IMG/VR virus record: IMGVR_UViG_3300046733_000124
Coordinates: 1-29,651 of that record
Strand: one strand, 5' to 3'
DNA from: a virus
Length of the DNA: 29,651 bases
Below, in pieces: positions 14,024 to 20,463 of this stretch. The notes below the pieces were generated by a model that saw only the letters and a program-made list of their open reading frames with translations, did no database searches and had not been told where the DNA came from. Position numbers and translations under genes: made by a program. Each line of letters opens with the position of its first letter. Within the stretch, counting starts at the first letter, position 1.

Positions 14024-14396
14024 AGTAAATACAGTAGTAAAAGGCGAAAGTTTTAAACTACCTGACGGAGTTACTATGAATAAATATACAGTAACATTCG
14101 CTAACGGACATAACCCTAATGTTTATTCTCCTAAAGAATTGACATTTAGTGAAGGGGATGAGGTTGAGTATGATTTAGACCAAAATAAAAACAAGGCTAA
14201 AATACTTGGCAAGAAAAGCAGCGTACCACCTGCTCCTAAAAACAACTATTCTAATCCTAAAGACGATGTACAAAAATACATTATAAGACAAAGCAGTTTA
14301 AATAGAGCAACTGACTTGTATGCAGGAAAAGAAATAAATACAACTGAAATAATTAATTTAGCACGTACATTTGAGAACTACGTGTTTAACGGATAA
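14007..14396 (+). CDS. OB-fold-like, putative ssDNA-binding protein (129 aa)
   Basis: 129 aa. The N-terminal 70 residues look like a compact beta barrel: KYTVTFANGHNPNVYSP, then LTFSEGDEVEYDLDQNKNKA. A Pro/Asn linker (SSVPPAPKNNYSNPKDD) leads to a helical C-terminus (VQKYIIRQSSLNRATDLY). The tail pattern IxRQSxLxxAxxL is typical of small proteins next to phage helicases in Flavobacteriia phages. Single-strand DNA binding is my best guess from fold and neighbours, not proven. Confidence 0.6.
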   Translation: MKYTSKVNTVVKGESFKLPDGVTMNKYTVTFANGHNPNVYSPKELTFSEGDEVEYDLDQNKNKAKILGKKSSVPPAPKNNYSNPKDDVQKYIIRQSSLNRATDLYAGKEINTTEIINLARTFENYVFNG

Positions 14397-14407
14397 AAAT
14401 AAATATT

Positions 14408-14674
14408 ATGACTAAAACTTGGGTAGACGGATTGAGAATATTCGACAACAAACAGGAATGGATAGTTTGCGACATTAAAATAAATGCAGACGAGATGATA
14501 AATTGGATTAACCAAAATAGAGCAAACGTCAATGAACGTGGTTCTATTCCAATTACGATAGCTAAAAGTGAGAAAGGATTGTACTCAATGCTAAACACTT
14601 ATGAAGTACAGAAGTCAAAGGAAGTAACAACAGCACAACATTCTCCTGACCGAGAAGCAGACTTGCCTTTCTAA
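14408..14674 (+). CDS. SSB-like replication accessory protein with acidic LPF tip (88 aa)
   Basis: 88 aa: a beta-rich core (EWIVCDIKINADEMINWINQ, then GSIPITIAKSEKGLYSMLNT) and a disordered tail ending READLPF. The last residues match the bacterial SSB tip (D/E-rich then LPF), which binds partner proteins of the replisome. It ends in a TAATG overlap with the helicase gene. Likely coats single-stranded DNA or recruits the helicase. The OB-fold assignment is inferred; the tip is directly visible. Confidence 0.65.
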   Translation: MTKTWVDGLRIFDNKQEWIVCDIKINADEMINWINQNRANVNERGSIPITIAKSEKGLYSMLNTYEVQKSKEVTTAQHSPDREADLPF

Positions 14675-15585
14675 TGCTTATACAGCTAGACAATCACATA
14701 AAGAAGTTAGACGAATACCGAGCAGGAACTCTTAAAACAGGGTTAAGGCTTGGTATTCCAAGACTTGATGAACACTTTAGGTTTAAGTATGGGGATTTTA
14801 ATATCATACTAGGACACGCAAACGTAGGGAAAACATCTCTAGTCCTGTACCTAATGACACTATACGCTATGAAGCACGGCATTAAATGGCTTGTGTTTAG
14901 TAGTGAGAATGAGCCTTATTCTATTATAAGAAAAATTGTAGAATTTAGAGAAGGCAAACCAATAAACAAAATAGAGGAAACACACTACAAGGAGCAAGTA
15001 AAGTGGATTAACGAACACTTTAAATTTATTGATGGTTCAAAGCTATACACTTACAAATCACTACTAGATTTAGCACAGCACGTAAAGAAAGCCTGGGATT
15101 ATCAGGGGTTTTTATTAGACCCTTACAACTCACTAAACAAAGACAAAGATGTACTAAAGGGTATATCAGGACACGAGTACGATTACCAAGCAACAAGCGA
15201 GATACGAATATTCTGCAAAGAGAATAACATAAGTACTTGGGTGTGTACACACGCTGCTACACAAAGTTTAAGGGAAAGACACCATAAAGGACACTTTTAC
15301 GAAGGACACCCTATTCCACCTAGTGCAGCATCAGTTGAAGGTGGGGGTAAGTTTGTTAATAGGTGTGATAACTTTTTAGTGATACACAGATACATATACC
15401 ACCCTGCTGATTGGATGTATTCACACTTGCACATTAAGAAGATTAAAGACGTAGACACAGGTGGTAGACCTACACCAATGGAAGACCCTATCAGACTAGA
15501 AAGCGTATTAAATAACGTAGGCTTTAACATAGAGGGTAAGAACCCTATACAATATCCTAAACGTGAGCAAATAGAACTGTTATAA
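14674..15585 (+). CDS. DnaB/Twinkle-like replicative helicase (RecA fold)
   Basis: 303 aa, an SF4-type ATPase core without an obvious primase domain. Walker A is GHANVGKT at 47-54; SSENEP at about 76-81 carries the catalytic Glu; Walker B is GFLLDPYNSL with Asp149; CTHAATQSLRE (about 191-201) corresponds to motif 3, and an Arg-rich segment follows. It would unwind DNA at the phage replication fork, probably as a hexamer. The short length implies the N-terminal domain is reduced. It follows two SSB-like proteins; no DNA polymerase is encoded, so the phage must borrow the host's. Confidence 0.88.
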   Translation: MLIQLDNHIKKLDEYRAGTLKTGLRLGIPRLDEHFRFKYGDFNIILGHANVGKTSLVLYLMTLYAMKHGIKWLVFSSENEPYSIIRKIVEFREGKPINKIEETHYKEQVKWINEHFKFIDGSKLYTYKSLLDLAQHVKKAWDYQGFLLDPYNSLNKDKDVLKGISGHEYDYQATSEIRIFCKENNISTWVCTHAATQSLRERHHKGHFYEGHPIPPSAASVEGGGKFVNRCDNFLVIHRYIYHPADWMYSHLHIKKIKDVDTGGRPTPMEDPIRLESVLNNVGFNIEGKNPIQYPKREQIELL

Positions 15586-15604
15586 CCAAAATTAAACAAC
15601 CACA

Positions 15605-16102
15605 TTGATAACCGACATACTAACAAGCAAACACAATAAATGGATAAGCTACTGCCGTAGTTGGGGGTGCAATCCTGACACATCAGAGGACTTGGTACAA
15701 GAGATGTATCTTAAACTCCTAGTGCTTATACAGAACGGAATAGATATCTCGTATAAAGACGATATAAACGACTTTTATATTTATAAGGTGCTTCGTAGTA
15801 TGTTTTTAGATTTATGCCGTAAGGAGCAGCGTACACAAGTTGTAGACCTAACAGACGATTACATAAAACACTTAATAGAAGAAAAGACAAAGGTAGAGTT
15901 GGAAGATGAGAAGATATTTGAAGAAGCCTTTGACAAAGTAAACCAAGCACTAAATGAGATGCATTGGTACGACAAAAAGGTATTTGAACTTGTACAGGAC
16001 ACTAACAATATATCTGCACTATCTAGGGAAACCAACATAGAGTATAGAAGCCTTTACAACACTTATCAGAAAGTTAAACGCAAAATAAAAGATAAGTTGT
16101 GA
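15605..16102 (+). CDS. Sigma-70-family RNA polymerase sigma factor (ECF-like)
   Basis: 165 aa with a TTG start; no ATG precedes the conserved region. Region 2 is visible at about 10-75 (NKWISYCRSWG, then SEDLVQEMYLKLL at 27-39, and KVLRSMFLDLCRKE at about 61-74). Region 4 lies at about 121-161, with a helix-turn-helix NNISALSRETNIEYRSLYNT. The two-region layout is that of ECF-type factors. It would redirect host RNA polymerase and is the best candidate to recognise the GTTATAnTTATATG motifs upstream of the structural genes. It overlaps the next gene by 4 bases. The family call is good; the promoter link is a hypothesis. Confidence 0.75.
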   Translation: MITDILTSKHNKWISYCRSWGCNPDTSEDLVQEMYLKLLVLIQNGIDISYKDDINDFYIYKVLRSMFLDLCRKEQRTQVVDLTDDYIKHLIEEKTKVELEDEKIFEEAFDKVNQALNEMHWYDKKVFELVQDTNNISALSRETNIEYRSLYNTYQKVKRKIKDKL

Positions 16103-16608
16103 TATTAAAAGTGCCTAACGATATAAAACTAGATGTTTGGAATTTTGTTCAGCACAACAATATAGGGCATAGATATAAAGCTAATGGTAATAAAACAGAA
16201 CAATATGTAGGATTGTTAGGTGAGGTAATTATAAAAAAACATTTAGGCATTGATTATAAGTTACAAAGTAATTTTGATGGTGGATTTGATTTTATTTACA
16301 AAGGCAAAAGAATAGATGTAAAAACTATGGGCAGAAAAGTTTATCCAAAACCTTATTATGTGAATAATTTTATAGCTTATCAAAAGCATTTCAATTGTGA
16401 TGCTTATATATTTTGCTCATTAAATAAAATAAATTATGATTTAACAGTATGTGGTTGGGTTACTAAAGAGCAGCTTTTAAAACGTGCTGATATATTTGAA
16501 GAAGGTACTGTAAGGGAAAGAACTGACGGAAGCACTTTTAAATTAAAAGCACCTACATACGAAATAAAAAATACACAGTTAAATAATATAAATACATTAT
16601 GGGATTAG
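16099..16608 (+). CDS. PD-(D/E)XK nuclease-like protein (169 aa)
   Basis: 169 aa with a GTG start in a 4-base overlap with the sigma gene. The restriction-endonuclease-like core is visible: Glu42 in GLLGEVIIKKHLG, Asp64 in FDGGFDFIY and the DxK of RIDVKT (Asp73, Lys75), i.e. E...D-x8-DVK. The rest has mixed strands and a Lys-rich C-terminus. It may cut host DNA or process phage replication intermediates. AT content and AAA/TTT codon use seem higher than in neighbours, which hints at separate acquisition. Substrate unknown. Confidence 0.7.
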   Translation: MILKVPNDIKLDVWNFVQHNNIGHRYKANGNKTEQYVGLLGEVIIKKHLGIDYKLQSNFDGGFDFIYKGKRIDVKTMGRKVYPKPYYVNNFIAYQKHFNCDAYIFCSLNKINYDLTVCGWVTKEQLLKRADIFEEGTVRERTDGSTFKLKAPTYEIKNTQLNNINTLWD

Positions 16609-16730
16609 GAGATTTAGTATATTACATAACCAAGTACACAGGGATAAGATATGTTTACAAAAAGATATATCCTCAATGTGGGTGCGATGAACGTAGAAAG
16701 AAGTGGAATTCAATAAACCTAAATAAATAA
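16599..16730 (+). CDS. Conserved small protein with CGC motif (43 aa)
   Basis: 43 aa: MGLGDLVYYITKYTGIRYVY, then YPQCGCDERRKKWN. The GLGDxxxxxTKxTGIKxx...CGCxxRRxxxN pattern is a very common small family in Bacteroidota phages, of unknown function. CxC plus the basic end may bind metal and nucleic acid. It overlaps the preceding gene by 10 bases and ends one base before the next. Confidence 0.7.
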   Translation: MGLGDLVYYITKYTGIRYVYKKIYPQCGCDERRKKWNSINLNK

Positions 16731-16731
16731 T

Positions 16732-16956
16732 ATGCCAAAAGGAAAGTTTAGCGAAGAACAGATTGTAAGATGGGAAAACTATTTAAAAGTAAAAAACGAT
16801 AGTGATTTTAAAATAGAACAATATAAATTAATATGTGAGATACACGCTGATTTATTTGCACACCCTTACCACGAGCCTTGTACGTGCAGCCCAAAACGTA
16901 TAAAAGAATGGATAGCACAAATAACAAGGATATATGAAACTAGACTTAATACATAG
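16732..16956 (+). CDS. Conserved small protein, PCTC motif (74 aa)
   Basis: 74 aa, helical and charged, with the block HPYHEPCTCSPKRIKEWIAQ at about 44-63. The PCTCxPKxIxxWIxxIxxIY pattern recurs in Bacteroidota phages among replication genes; function unknown. Two Cys and two His close together could bind zinc. It overlaps the downstream nuclease-like gene by 23 bases. Confidence 0.65.
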   Translation: MPKGKFSEEQIVRWENYLKVKNDSDFKIEQYKLICEIHADLFAHPYHEPCTCSPKRIKEWIAQITRIYETRLNT

Positions 16957-17347
16957 CTTTGAGAAAGCCCTAGTTACTGCTCTTAACCTAGATGGATGGA
17001 GATTGGTACACACAGGCGAAACTTCTCTACCATACGATGCGCAGGGTATTACTCCTAAAGGATTAAAGTGTGTTATTGAGATGAAGTTTAGAGATAAGTA
17101 CTATGAAACCAAAATACTAGAGGTTGGTAAGTACAACAACCTTATGAAGATGGATAGCGATATTCAGAAGTTTTACTTTGTAAATGACCCTAAAGGAAAC
17201 TATATGTTTTGGCTAAATGACCTAAAGGATTTAAAGCCTGAAGAACTGTATTGTCCTAAAACTACAATGTGGGAAACGAGCAAAAGAAAAAAAAGTGTAT
17301 ATTTGTTACAAGAGAAACAAGCTATAATAACAAACATATATGAATAA
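16934..17347 (+). CDS. PD-(D/E)XK nuclease-like protein, possible junction resolvase (137 aa)
   Basis: 137 aa. The core is DGWRLVHTGETSLPYDAQG with Asp35 and CVIEMKFRDKYYET with Glu49 and Lys51, giving the D...ExK signature of restriction-like or Holliday-junction-resolvase-like nucleases. The second half (ILEVGKYNNLMKM, then KFYFVNDPKGNYMFWLNDL) completes an alpha/beta fold. The size fits small phage resolvases. With NinG and the ExoVIII-like protein it completes a recombination set. Substrate not determined from sequence. Confidence 0.65.
   Translation: MKLDLIHSFEKALVTALNLDGWRLVHTGETSLPYDAQGITPKGLKCVIEMKFRDKYYETKILEVGKYNNLMKMDSDIQKFYFVNDPKGNYMFWLNDLKDLKPEELYCPKTTMWETSKRKKSVYLLQEKQAIITNIYE
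17298..17305 (+). promoter_or_regulatory. Host-like -7 box TATATTTG inside the end of a gene
   Basis: A perfect TAnnTTTG match within the 3' end of the nuclease-like gene, about 35 bases before the ATG at 17340. The presumed leader contains ACAAACAT just before that start. No good TTG at -33; tentative internal promoter for the 17340-20040 genes. Confidence 0.4.
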
Positions 17348-17492
17348 TAAAGATTTTATTGCTATGAGTTATAAAGAACGCATAGACTATTTCAGAGGTG
17401 TAGGTGTAAGAACTACATACAATATTGCTATGGATGATGACCATCCTTTAAGCATAGATGCAAACGATTACCTAGACGAAAAGAATGAATAA
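17340..17492 (+). CDS. Small acidic protein (50 aa)
   Basis: 50 aa starting MNNKDFIAMSYKERIDYFRG and ending in an acidic stretch (IDANDYLDEKNE). No recognised domain. It has an A-rich upstream region (AACAAACATAT) instead of Shine-Dalgarno, overlaps the preceding gene by 8 bases and the following one by 8. Real by packing and codon use; function unknown. Confidence 0.6.
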   Translation: MNNKDFIAMSYKERIDYFRGVGVRTTYNIAMDDDHPLSIDANDYLDEKNE

Positions 17493-17619
17493 GAAACGAG
17501 CAAGTCAATCAGCAAGAATACAAGAACTAGAACAGCATATAGTTAAAATATATATGATACTAGAACAAGTAGTAGAACAGCTAAAAAACAAGGATGAACA
17601 GGGAACTACTAAAACTTAA
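17485..17619 (+). CDS. Short coiled-coil protein (44 aa)
   Basis: 44 aa: a basic N-terminus (MNKKRASQSARIQEL) followed by heptads (IQELEQHIVKIYMILEQVVEQL). Likely one short coiled coil. It overlaps the preceding gene by 8 bases and the next by 26. Function unknown; possibly an oligomerising partner of the helical protein encoded next. Confidence 0.55.
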   Translation: MNKKRASQSARIQELEQHIVKIYMILEQVVEQLKNKDEQGTTKT

Positions 17620-17869
17620 ATTTCAAGGAGATTTTACAGCAGCTTCACACATTATACAGAAGTGGTTAGAGAAAAGCCCTGACAACAAAGAACTGAAACA
17701 CGTTACAGAGTATTTGACAAACTCCTATATTTATGCAACAGCTTGTGAGATGCAAATAAAAGAAGCCAATGCAATCATAAACAGATTAAGAGAGAAGCGA
17801 GATAAGTATAAAGACCTTGCAGACGATTACAAAGAACTATACGAGAAACTACAAGAGAAAACATTATAA
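17594..17869 (+). CDS. Helical protein of unknown function (91 aa)
   Basis: 91 aa, all helix by composition, with a TPR-like first half (LKFQGDFTAASHIIQKWLEK) and a coiled-coil second half (INRLREKRDKYKDLADDYKE). No catalytic or metal-binding residues stand out. It lies directly before the ExoVIII-like nuclease (14-base gap), so a partner role in recombination, comparable in position to a single-strand annealing accessory, is imaginable but not supported by any motif. Confidence 0.65.
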   Translation: MNRELLKLKFQGDFTAASHIIQKWLEKSPDNKELKHVTEYLTNSYIYATACEMQIKEANAIINRLREKRDKYKDLADDYKELYEKLQEKTL

Positions 17870-17883
17870 CAAACATATAGATT

Positions 17884-18654
17884 ATGATAACATTACTAAA
17901 CGGAGAGAAGTGGGATAGGCAAGAGTTACTATCTAAAATGGATGATGACAGCTTTTACTATGGTCATTTAGGTAAACACGCATTAAGTAGCAGTAGTATT
18001 AAATTGTTACAGACAAGCCCAAAGAAATATCACTACATTACAAAGTACAGTAAGAACGAAACTTCTCCTGCTTTACGTGCGGGGCATTTATTCCACACAG
18101 CTATACTAGAGCCTGAAAAATATAGCGAGATAAAATTCATAGACGTACAAAGTAGAAACGCTAAAAAGTTTAAGGAAGCAGTAGAGGAGTATGGCGAATG
18201 TTTTACAGCAAAAGAGCAAAGCGAAAACGAAAGATTAATAGATGCTTTCTTTAAGAACGAACAAGCCTTACAACTTATTACTGATTGTCAAACAGAAGTA
18301 CCTGCTATTGGTAATATAGATATGATGCCATTTAGAGGCAAAGCAGATGTATTAGGTAAGCAGGGTATAGTAGATTTAAAAACTACAACCGACATACGAG
18401 CATTCCCCTATTCAGCTAAAAAGTACGGCTATGATATACAAGTTTATATATACTGCCAATTATTCAACGTACCTTATACAGAGTTTACGTTTATAGCTTT
18501 AGACAAAGGCACACTAGACATAGCGATATACGATGTATCAGAGGACTTCTATTTAGAGGGGGAACGCAAAACACTTGAAGCAATAGACAGATACAAGATG
18601 TTCTTTATAGAAGATGCAGACCTAGATAGTTACACATTAAGAGGTACATTATGA
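17884..18654 (+). CDS. Exodeoxyribonuclease VIII/RecE-like PD-(D/E)XK nuclease
   Basis: 256 aa. Motifs of the phage ExoVIII-like (DUF3799/PDDEXK_1) family appear in order: LSSSSIKLLQTSPKKY (34-49), GHLFHTAILEP with His71, FRGKADVL with Asp155, GIVDLKTT with Asp164 and Lys166, and YDIQVYIY with Gln186 and Tyr190. It would resect double-stranded ends 5' to 3' for recombination or repair of phage DNA. I see no RecT/Bet-type annealing protein in the window; the SSB-like proteins at 14007 and 14408 may serve instead. It ends in an ATGA overlap. Confidence 0.85.
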   Translation: MITLLNGEKWDRQELLSKMDDDSFYYGHLGKHALSSSSIKLLQTSPKKYHYITKYSKNETSPALRAGHLFHTAILEPEKYSEIKFIDVQSRNAKKFKEAVEEYGECFTAKEQSENERLIDAFFKNEQALQLITDCQTEVPAIGNIDMMPFRGKADVLGKQGIVDLKTTTDIRAFPYSAKKYGYDIQVYIYCQLFNVPYTEFTFIALDKGTLDIAIYDVSEDFYLEGERKTLEAIDRYKMFFIEDADLDSYTLRGTL

Positions 18655-18782
18655 AACGATTTATAAGCGATATGGAAACCATACAACTAGCAATAAAGCT
18701 AGGAGATTATGAAGATGCTTTAGAAATGCTACAAGAGGTTAAAGAAGAAATGATTATATTAGATGCATTAAATTATGAATAG
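18651..18782 (+). CDS. Small helical protein (43 aa)
   Basis: 43 aa: KRFISDMETIQLAIKLGDYE then DALEMLQEVKEEMIIL, an amphipathic helical hairpin. It starts in an ATGA overlap with the nuclease and stops at TAG inside the start of the HNH gene (ATGAATAG). If the HNH gene were removed between its ATG and the next gene's ATG, this frame would end one residue differently at TAA, so its C-terminus survives the insertion. Function unknown. Confidence 0.6.
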   Translation: MKRFISDMETIQLAIKLGDYEDALEMLQEVKEEMIILDALNYE

Positions 18783-19266
18783 AGAACAAATAGCATACGA
18801 GAAAGGATACAGAGTTACTAAAGGTGGGGACTTGTTAAACCCTAAAGGGACAAAAATAGGTTCTATAAATAATTACGGATATGAAAAGACTACTATAATA
18901 ATAAACGGTAAAGGTGTTGTTATTAAAACGCATAGATTACAAGCATACCAAAAATATGGCAATAAATTATATGAAGATGGTATTGTGGTTAGACATTTAA
19001 ATGGTAATTCTTTAGACAATTCTTTTAGTAATATATTAACAGGTACACAAGTAGACAACCTTAAAGATATACCTTTAAAACAAAGACAATTAAATGCATT
19101 GCAATCATCTTACAAAAGGATTAAGCACCCTAAAGAACTTGTTGATAAATTAAAAGAAGAATACAAAGTGTTAAAAAGCTATGCTAAACTATCAAGAAAG
19201 TTTAATTTAAGTTACGACACAACGTATTATTTAATAAATCAACGCAAAGTATTTAAAGATGCGTAA
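18775..19266 (+). CDS. HNH homing endonuclease (free-standing)
   Basis: 163 aa. The HNH core reads THRLQAYQKYG (His53), VVRHLNGNSLDN (His74, Asn76) and SFSNILTGTQ (Asn86). The N-terminal part (GYRVTKGGDLLNPKG) is the usual strand-turn of NUMOD4/HNH_3-type enzymes, and the C-terminus has a helix-turn-helix (YAKLSRKFNLSYDTTYYLIN) for DNA recognition. It would nick or cut related phage genomes and spread. It sits with 8-base overlaps at both ends, so it inserted without breaking either neighbour. Confidence 0.88.
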   Translation: MNREQIAYEKGYRVTKGGDLLNPKGTKIGSINNYGYEKTTIIINGKGVVIKTHRLQAYQKYGNKLYEDGIVVRHLNGNSLDNSFSNILTGTQVDNLKDIPLKQRQLNALQSSYKRIKHPKELVDKLKEEYKVLKSYAKLSRKFNLSYDTTYYLINQRKVFKDA

Positions 19267-19435
19267 GACTACACTAATAAAAAGTTATGCCTACTTTAAA
19301 GGACAATTAGAGTGGGCATACAAAAACACAAACGAGAAACTAATAAACTATTATACAGATGAAATACAAAAACTTCTTACTAAATACTACACAAAGAAAC
19401 AGGGAGAACATACAACACCTAAAAACTTTGATTGA
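19259..19435 (+). CDS. Small helical protein after the HNH gene (58 aa)
   Basis: 58 aa: MRKTTLIKSYAYFKGQLEWA, then LINYYTDEIQKLLTKYYTKK. A basic helical protein with no recognised domain. It starts within the end of the HNH gene (ATGCGTAA) and overlaps the following gene, if that gene starts at 19359, by 77 bases; this long overlap raises the possibility that the next gene starts later. Probably a real small gene, function unknown. Confidence 0.55.
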   Translation: MRKTTLIKSYAYFKGQLEWAYKNTNEKLINYYTDEIQKLLTKYYTKKQGEHTTPKNFD

Positions 19436-19859
19436 GAGGCAAACAGGAAAAGACATAACAATAAACACTAGACACAGAGAGATAGTATTCGCTAGAAAGA
19501 TATACTACAAGATACTAACCCTAACTACTAAAATGAGTTACAAGTCTATTGGGGATACACTAGGGCAGACACACGCAACTGTAATACACGCACTAAACAA
19601 CTTTGATTGGGATTACGACCATAACCCTGCATTCAAAGAAGCATACGATAGGGTGTATAACTTGTACACTAAAAAGGGTACTGTTGCTACTGTTGAGACA
19701 ATGGTGTACGAAAACAGAGTATTAGAAGAAAAGATAGTTGAACTAAAATGTCAGATAGACGAATTGAGAAACGAGTTAAAAGAAACACGCAGAAACAATA
19801 TAAGACCTAGAAACCAACAAGCAACTATATACAATGCTTCTGAAACAGTAATACTGTGA
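19359..19859 (+). CDS. DnaA domain IV-like DNA-binding protein
   Basis: 166 aa with no ATPase domain. Residues about 28-90 match the C-terminal DNA-binding domain of DnaA: TINTRHREIVFARKIYYKIL, then SYKSIGDTLGQTHATVIHAL (59-79), where THATVIHA corresponds to the DnaA signature. A coiled coil (about 115-145, ENRVLEEKIVELKCQIDELR) and a basic tail follow. It may mark the phage origin or compete with host DnaA. A TTG at 19428 is an alternative start that would shorten the overlap with the preceding gene and still keep the whole domain. Confidence 0.8.
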   Translation: MKYKNFLLNTTQRNRENIQHLKTLIERQTGKDITINTRHREIVFARKIYYKILTLTTKMSYKSIGDTLGQTHATVIHALNNFDWDYDHNPAFKEAYDRVYNLYTKKGTVATVETMVYENRVLEEKIVELKCQIDELRNELKETRRNNIRPRNQQATIYNASETVIL

Positions 19860-19951
19860 AAAAAGCAATATACATAATAGCAATTATATGGGCTGCCTTT
19901 CTAACAATAGGAGTAATAGGTGGAGCGATTGAAATAATAATAAACTTATGA
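19856..19951 (+). CDS. Single-span membrane micropeptide (31 aa, GTG start)
   Basis: 31 aa, nearly all membrane span: AIYIIAIIWAAFLTIGVIGG, preceded by two lysines. GTG start in a 4-base overlap with the DnaA-like gene and a 4-base overlap with the next micropeptide. Candidates: host membrane modulation or superinfection exclusion; nothing in the sequence decides. Confidence 0.5.
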   Translation: MKKAIYIIAIIWAAFLTIGVIGGAIEIIINL

Positions 19952-20040
19952 AAATAAACCACACAAAAGTATTAGCTTGGATAGTAATAGGAATTATGAC
20001 AATAGCTATTTGGAACAGCATATATAAATTAGTGTTTTAA
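19948..20040 (+). CDS. Single-span membrane micropeptide (30 aa)
   Basis: 30 aa with a span of about 18 residues (VLAWIVIGIMTIAIWNSI) and a short basic N-terminus (MKINHTK). It starts in an ATGA overlap with the preceding micropeptide and is the last early gene before the terminase promoter motif. Function unknown; the tandem pair may act together. Confidence 0.5.
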   Translation: MKINHTKVLAWIVIGIMTIAIWNSIYKLVF

Positions 20041-20057
20041 AAAAGTAAACTAATTAC

Positions 20058-20071
20058 GTTATACTTATAAG
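20058..20071 (+). promoter_or_regulatory. Late-type promoter motif, copy 4 in map order (before terS)
   Basis: GTTATACTTATAAG, differing from the other copies only by A for T near the end, so it has no start codon. The terS ATG lies 30 bases downstream. This copy shows the motif is conserved independently of a start codon and supports a transcription role. With a start near 20068, the terS message would have a leader of about 30 bases. Confidence 0.6.
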
Positions 20072-20100
20072 CGGTTTACAATAACTTAATACGCTTAACT

Positions 20101-20463
20101 ATGTACGACACTAAAGAACTAGAAAGAAAATCACTAGAAGCCATTAAAGAGCATAAGCTGATGTTTATAGAACACGTAGTTGCTTATTTACCCTGTTCAA
20201 AGCCTACTTTTTATGAGCATAAACTTAACGAACTTAACAGCATAAAAAAGGCAATAGAAGAAAATAGAACTGTTAAGAAAGTAGCGTTACTTAATAATTG
20301 GATTACAACTGAAGCCGCACCTGTATTGCAAATAGCAGCTATGAAGATGATTAGTAGTGATGAAGAAGCACACAGGCTAAACGGTACAAAGCGTGAGATA
20401 AAGCACGACACAAAACAAAAGAGTTTTAAGGTAGAAGTGATTGACCACAATACAAGTAAATAA
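20101..20463 (+). CDS. terS: Terminase small subunit
   Basis: 120 aa. The N-terminal half is a helix-turn-helix DNA-recognition region (EHKLMFIEHVVAYLPCSKPT, then FYEHKLNELNSIKKAI); the FIExVxAYLPCSKPTFYEH pattern is characteristic of small terminase subunits in Bacteroidota phages. The middle (KKVALLNNWITTEAAPVLQI, AAMKMISSDEEAHRLN) would form the oligomerisation part, and the C-terminal TKREIKHDTKQKS tail may bind the large subunit. It recognises phage DNA to start packaging. It overlaps terL by 23 bases. Confidence 0.82.
   Translation: MYDTKELERKSLEAIKEHKLMFIEHVVAYLPCSKPTFYEHKLNELNSIKKAIEENRTVKKVALLNNWITTEAAPVLQIAAMKMISSDEEAHRLNGTKREIKHDTKQKSFKVEVIDHNTSK

Noticed and set aside
15297-15683. 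128-codon minus-strand frame
   Set aside because: Antisense to the helicase and sigma genes, with Cys/Leu-rich shadow composition and no recognisable motif.
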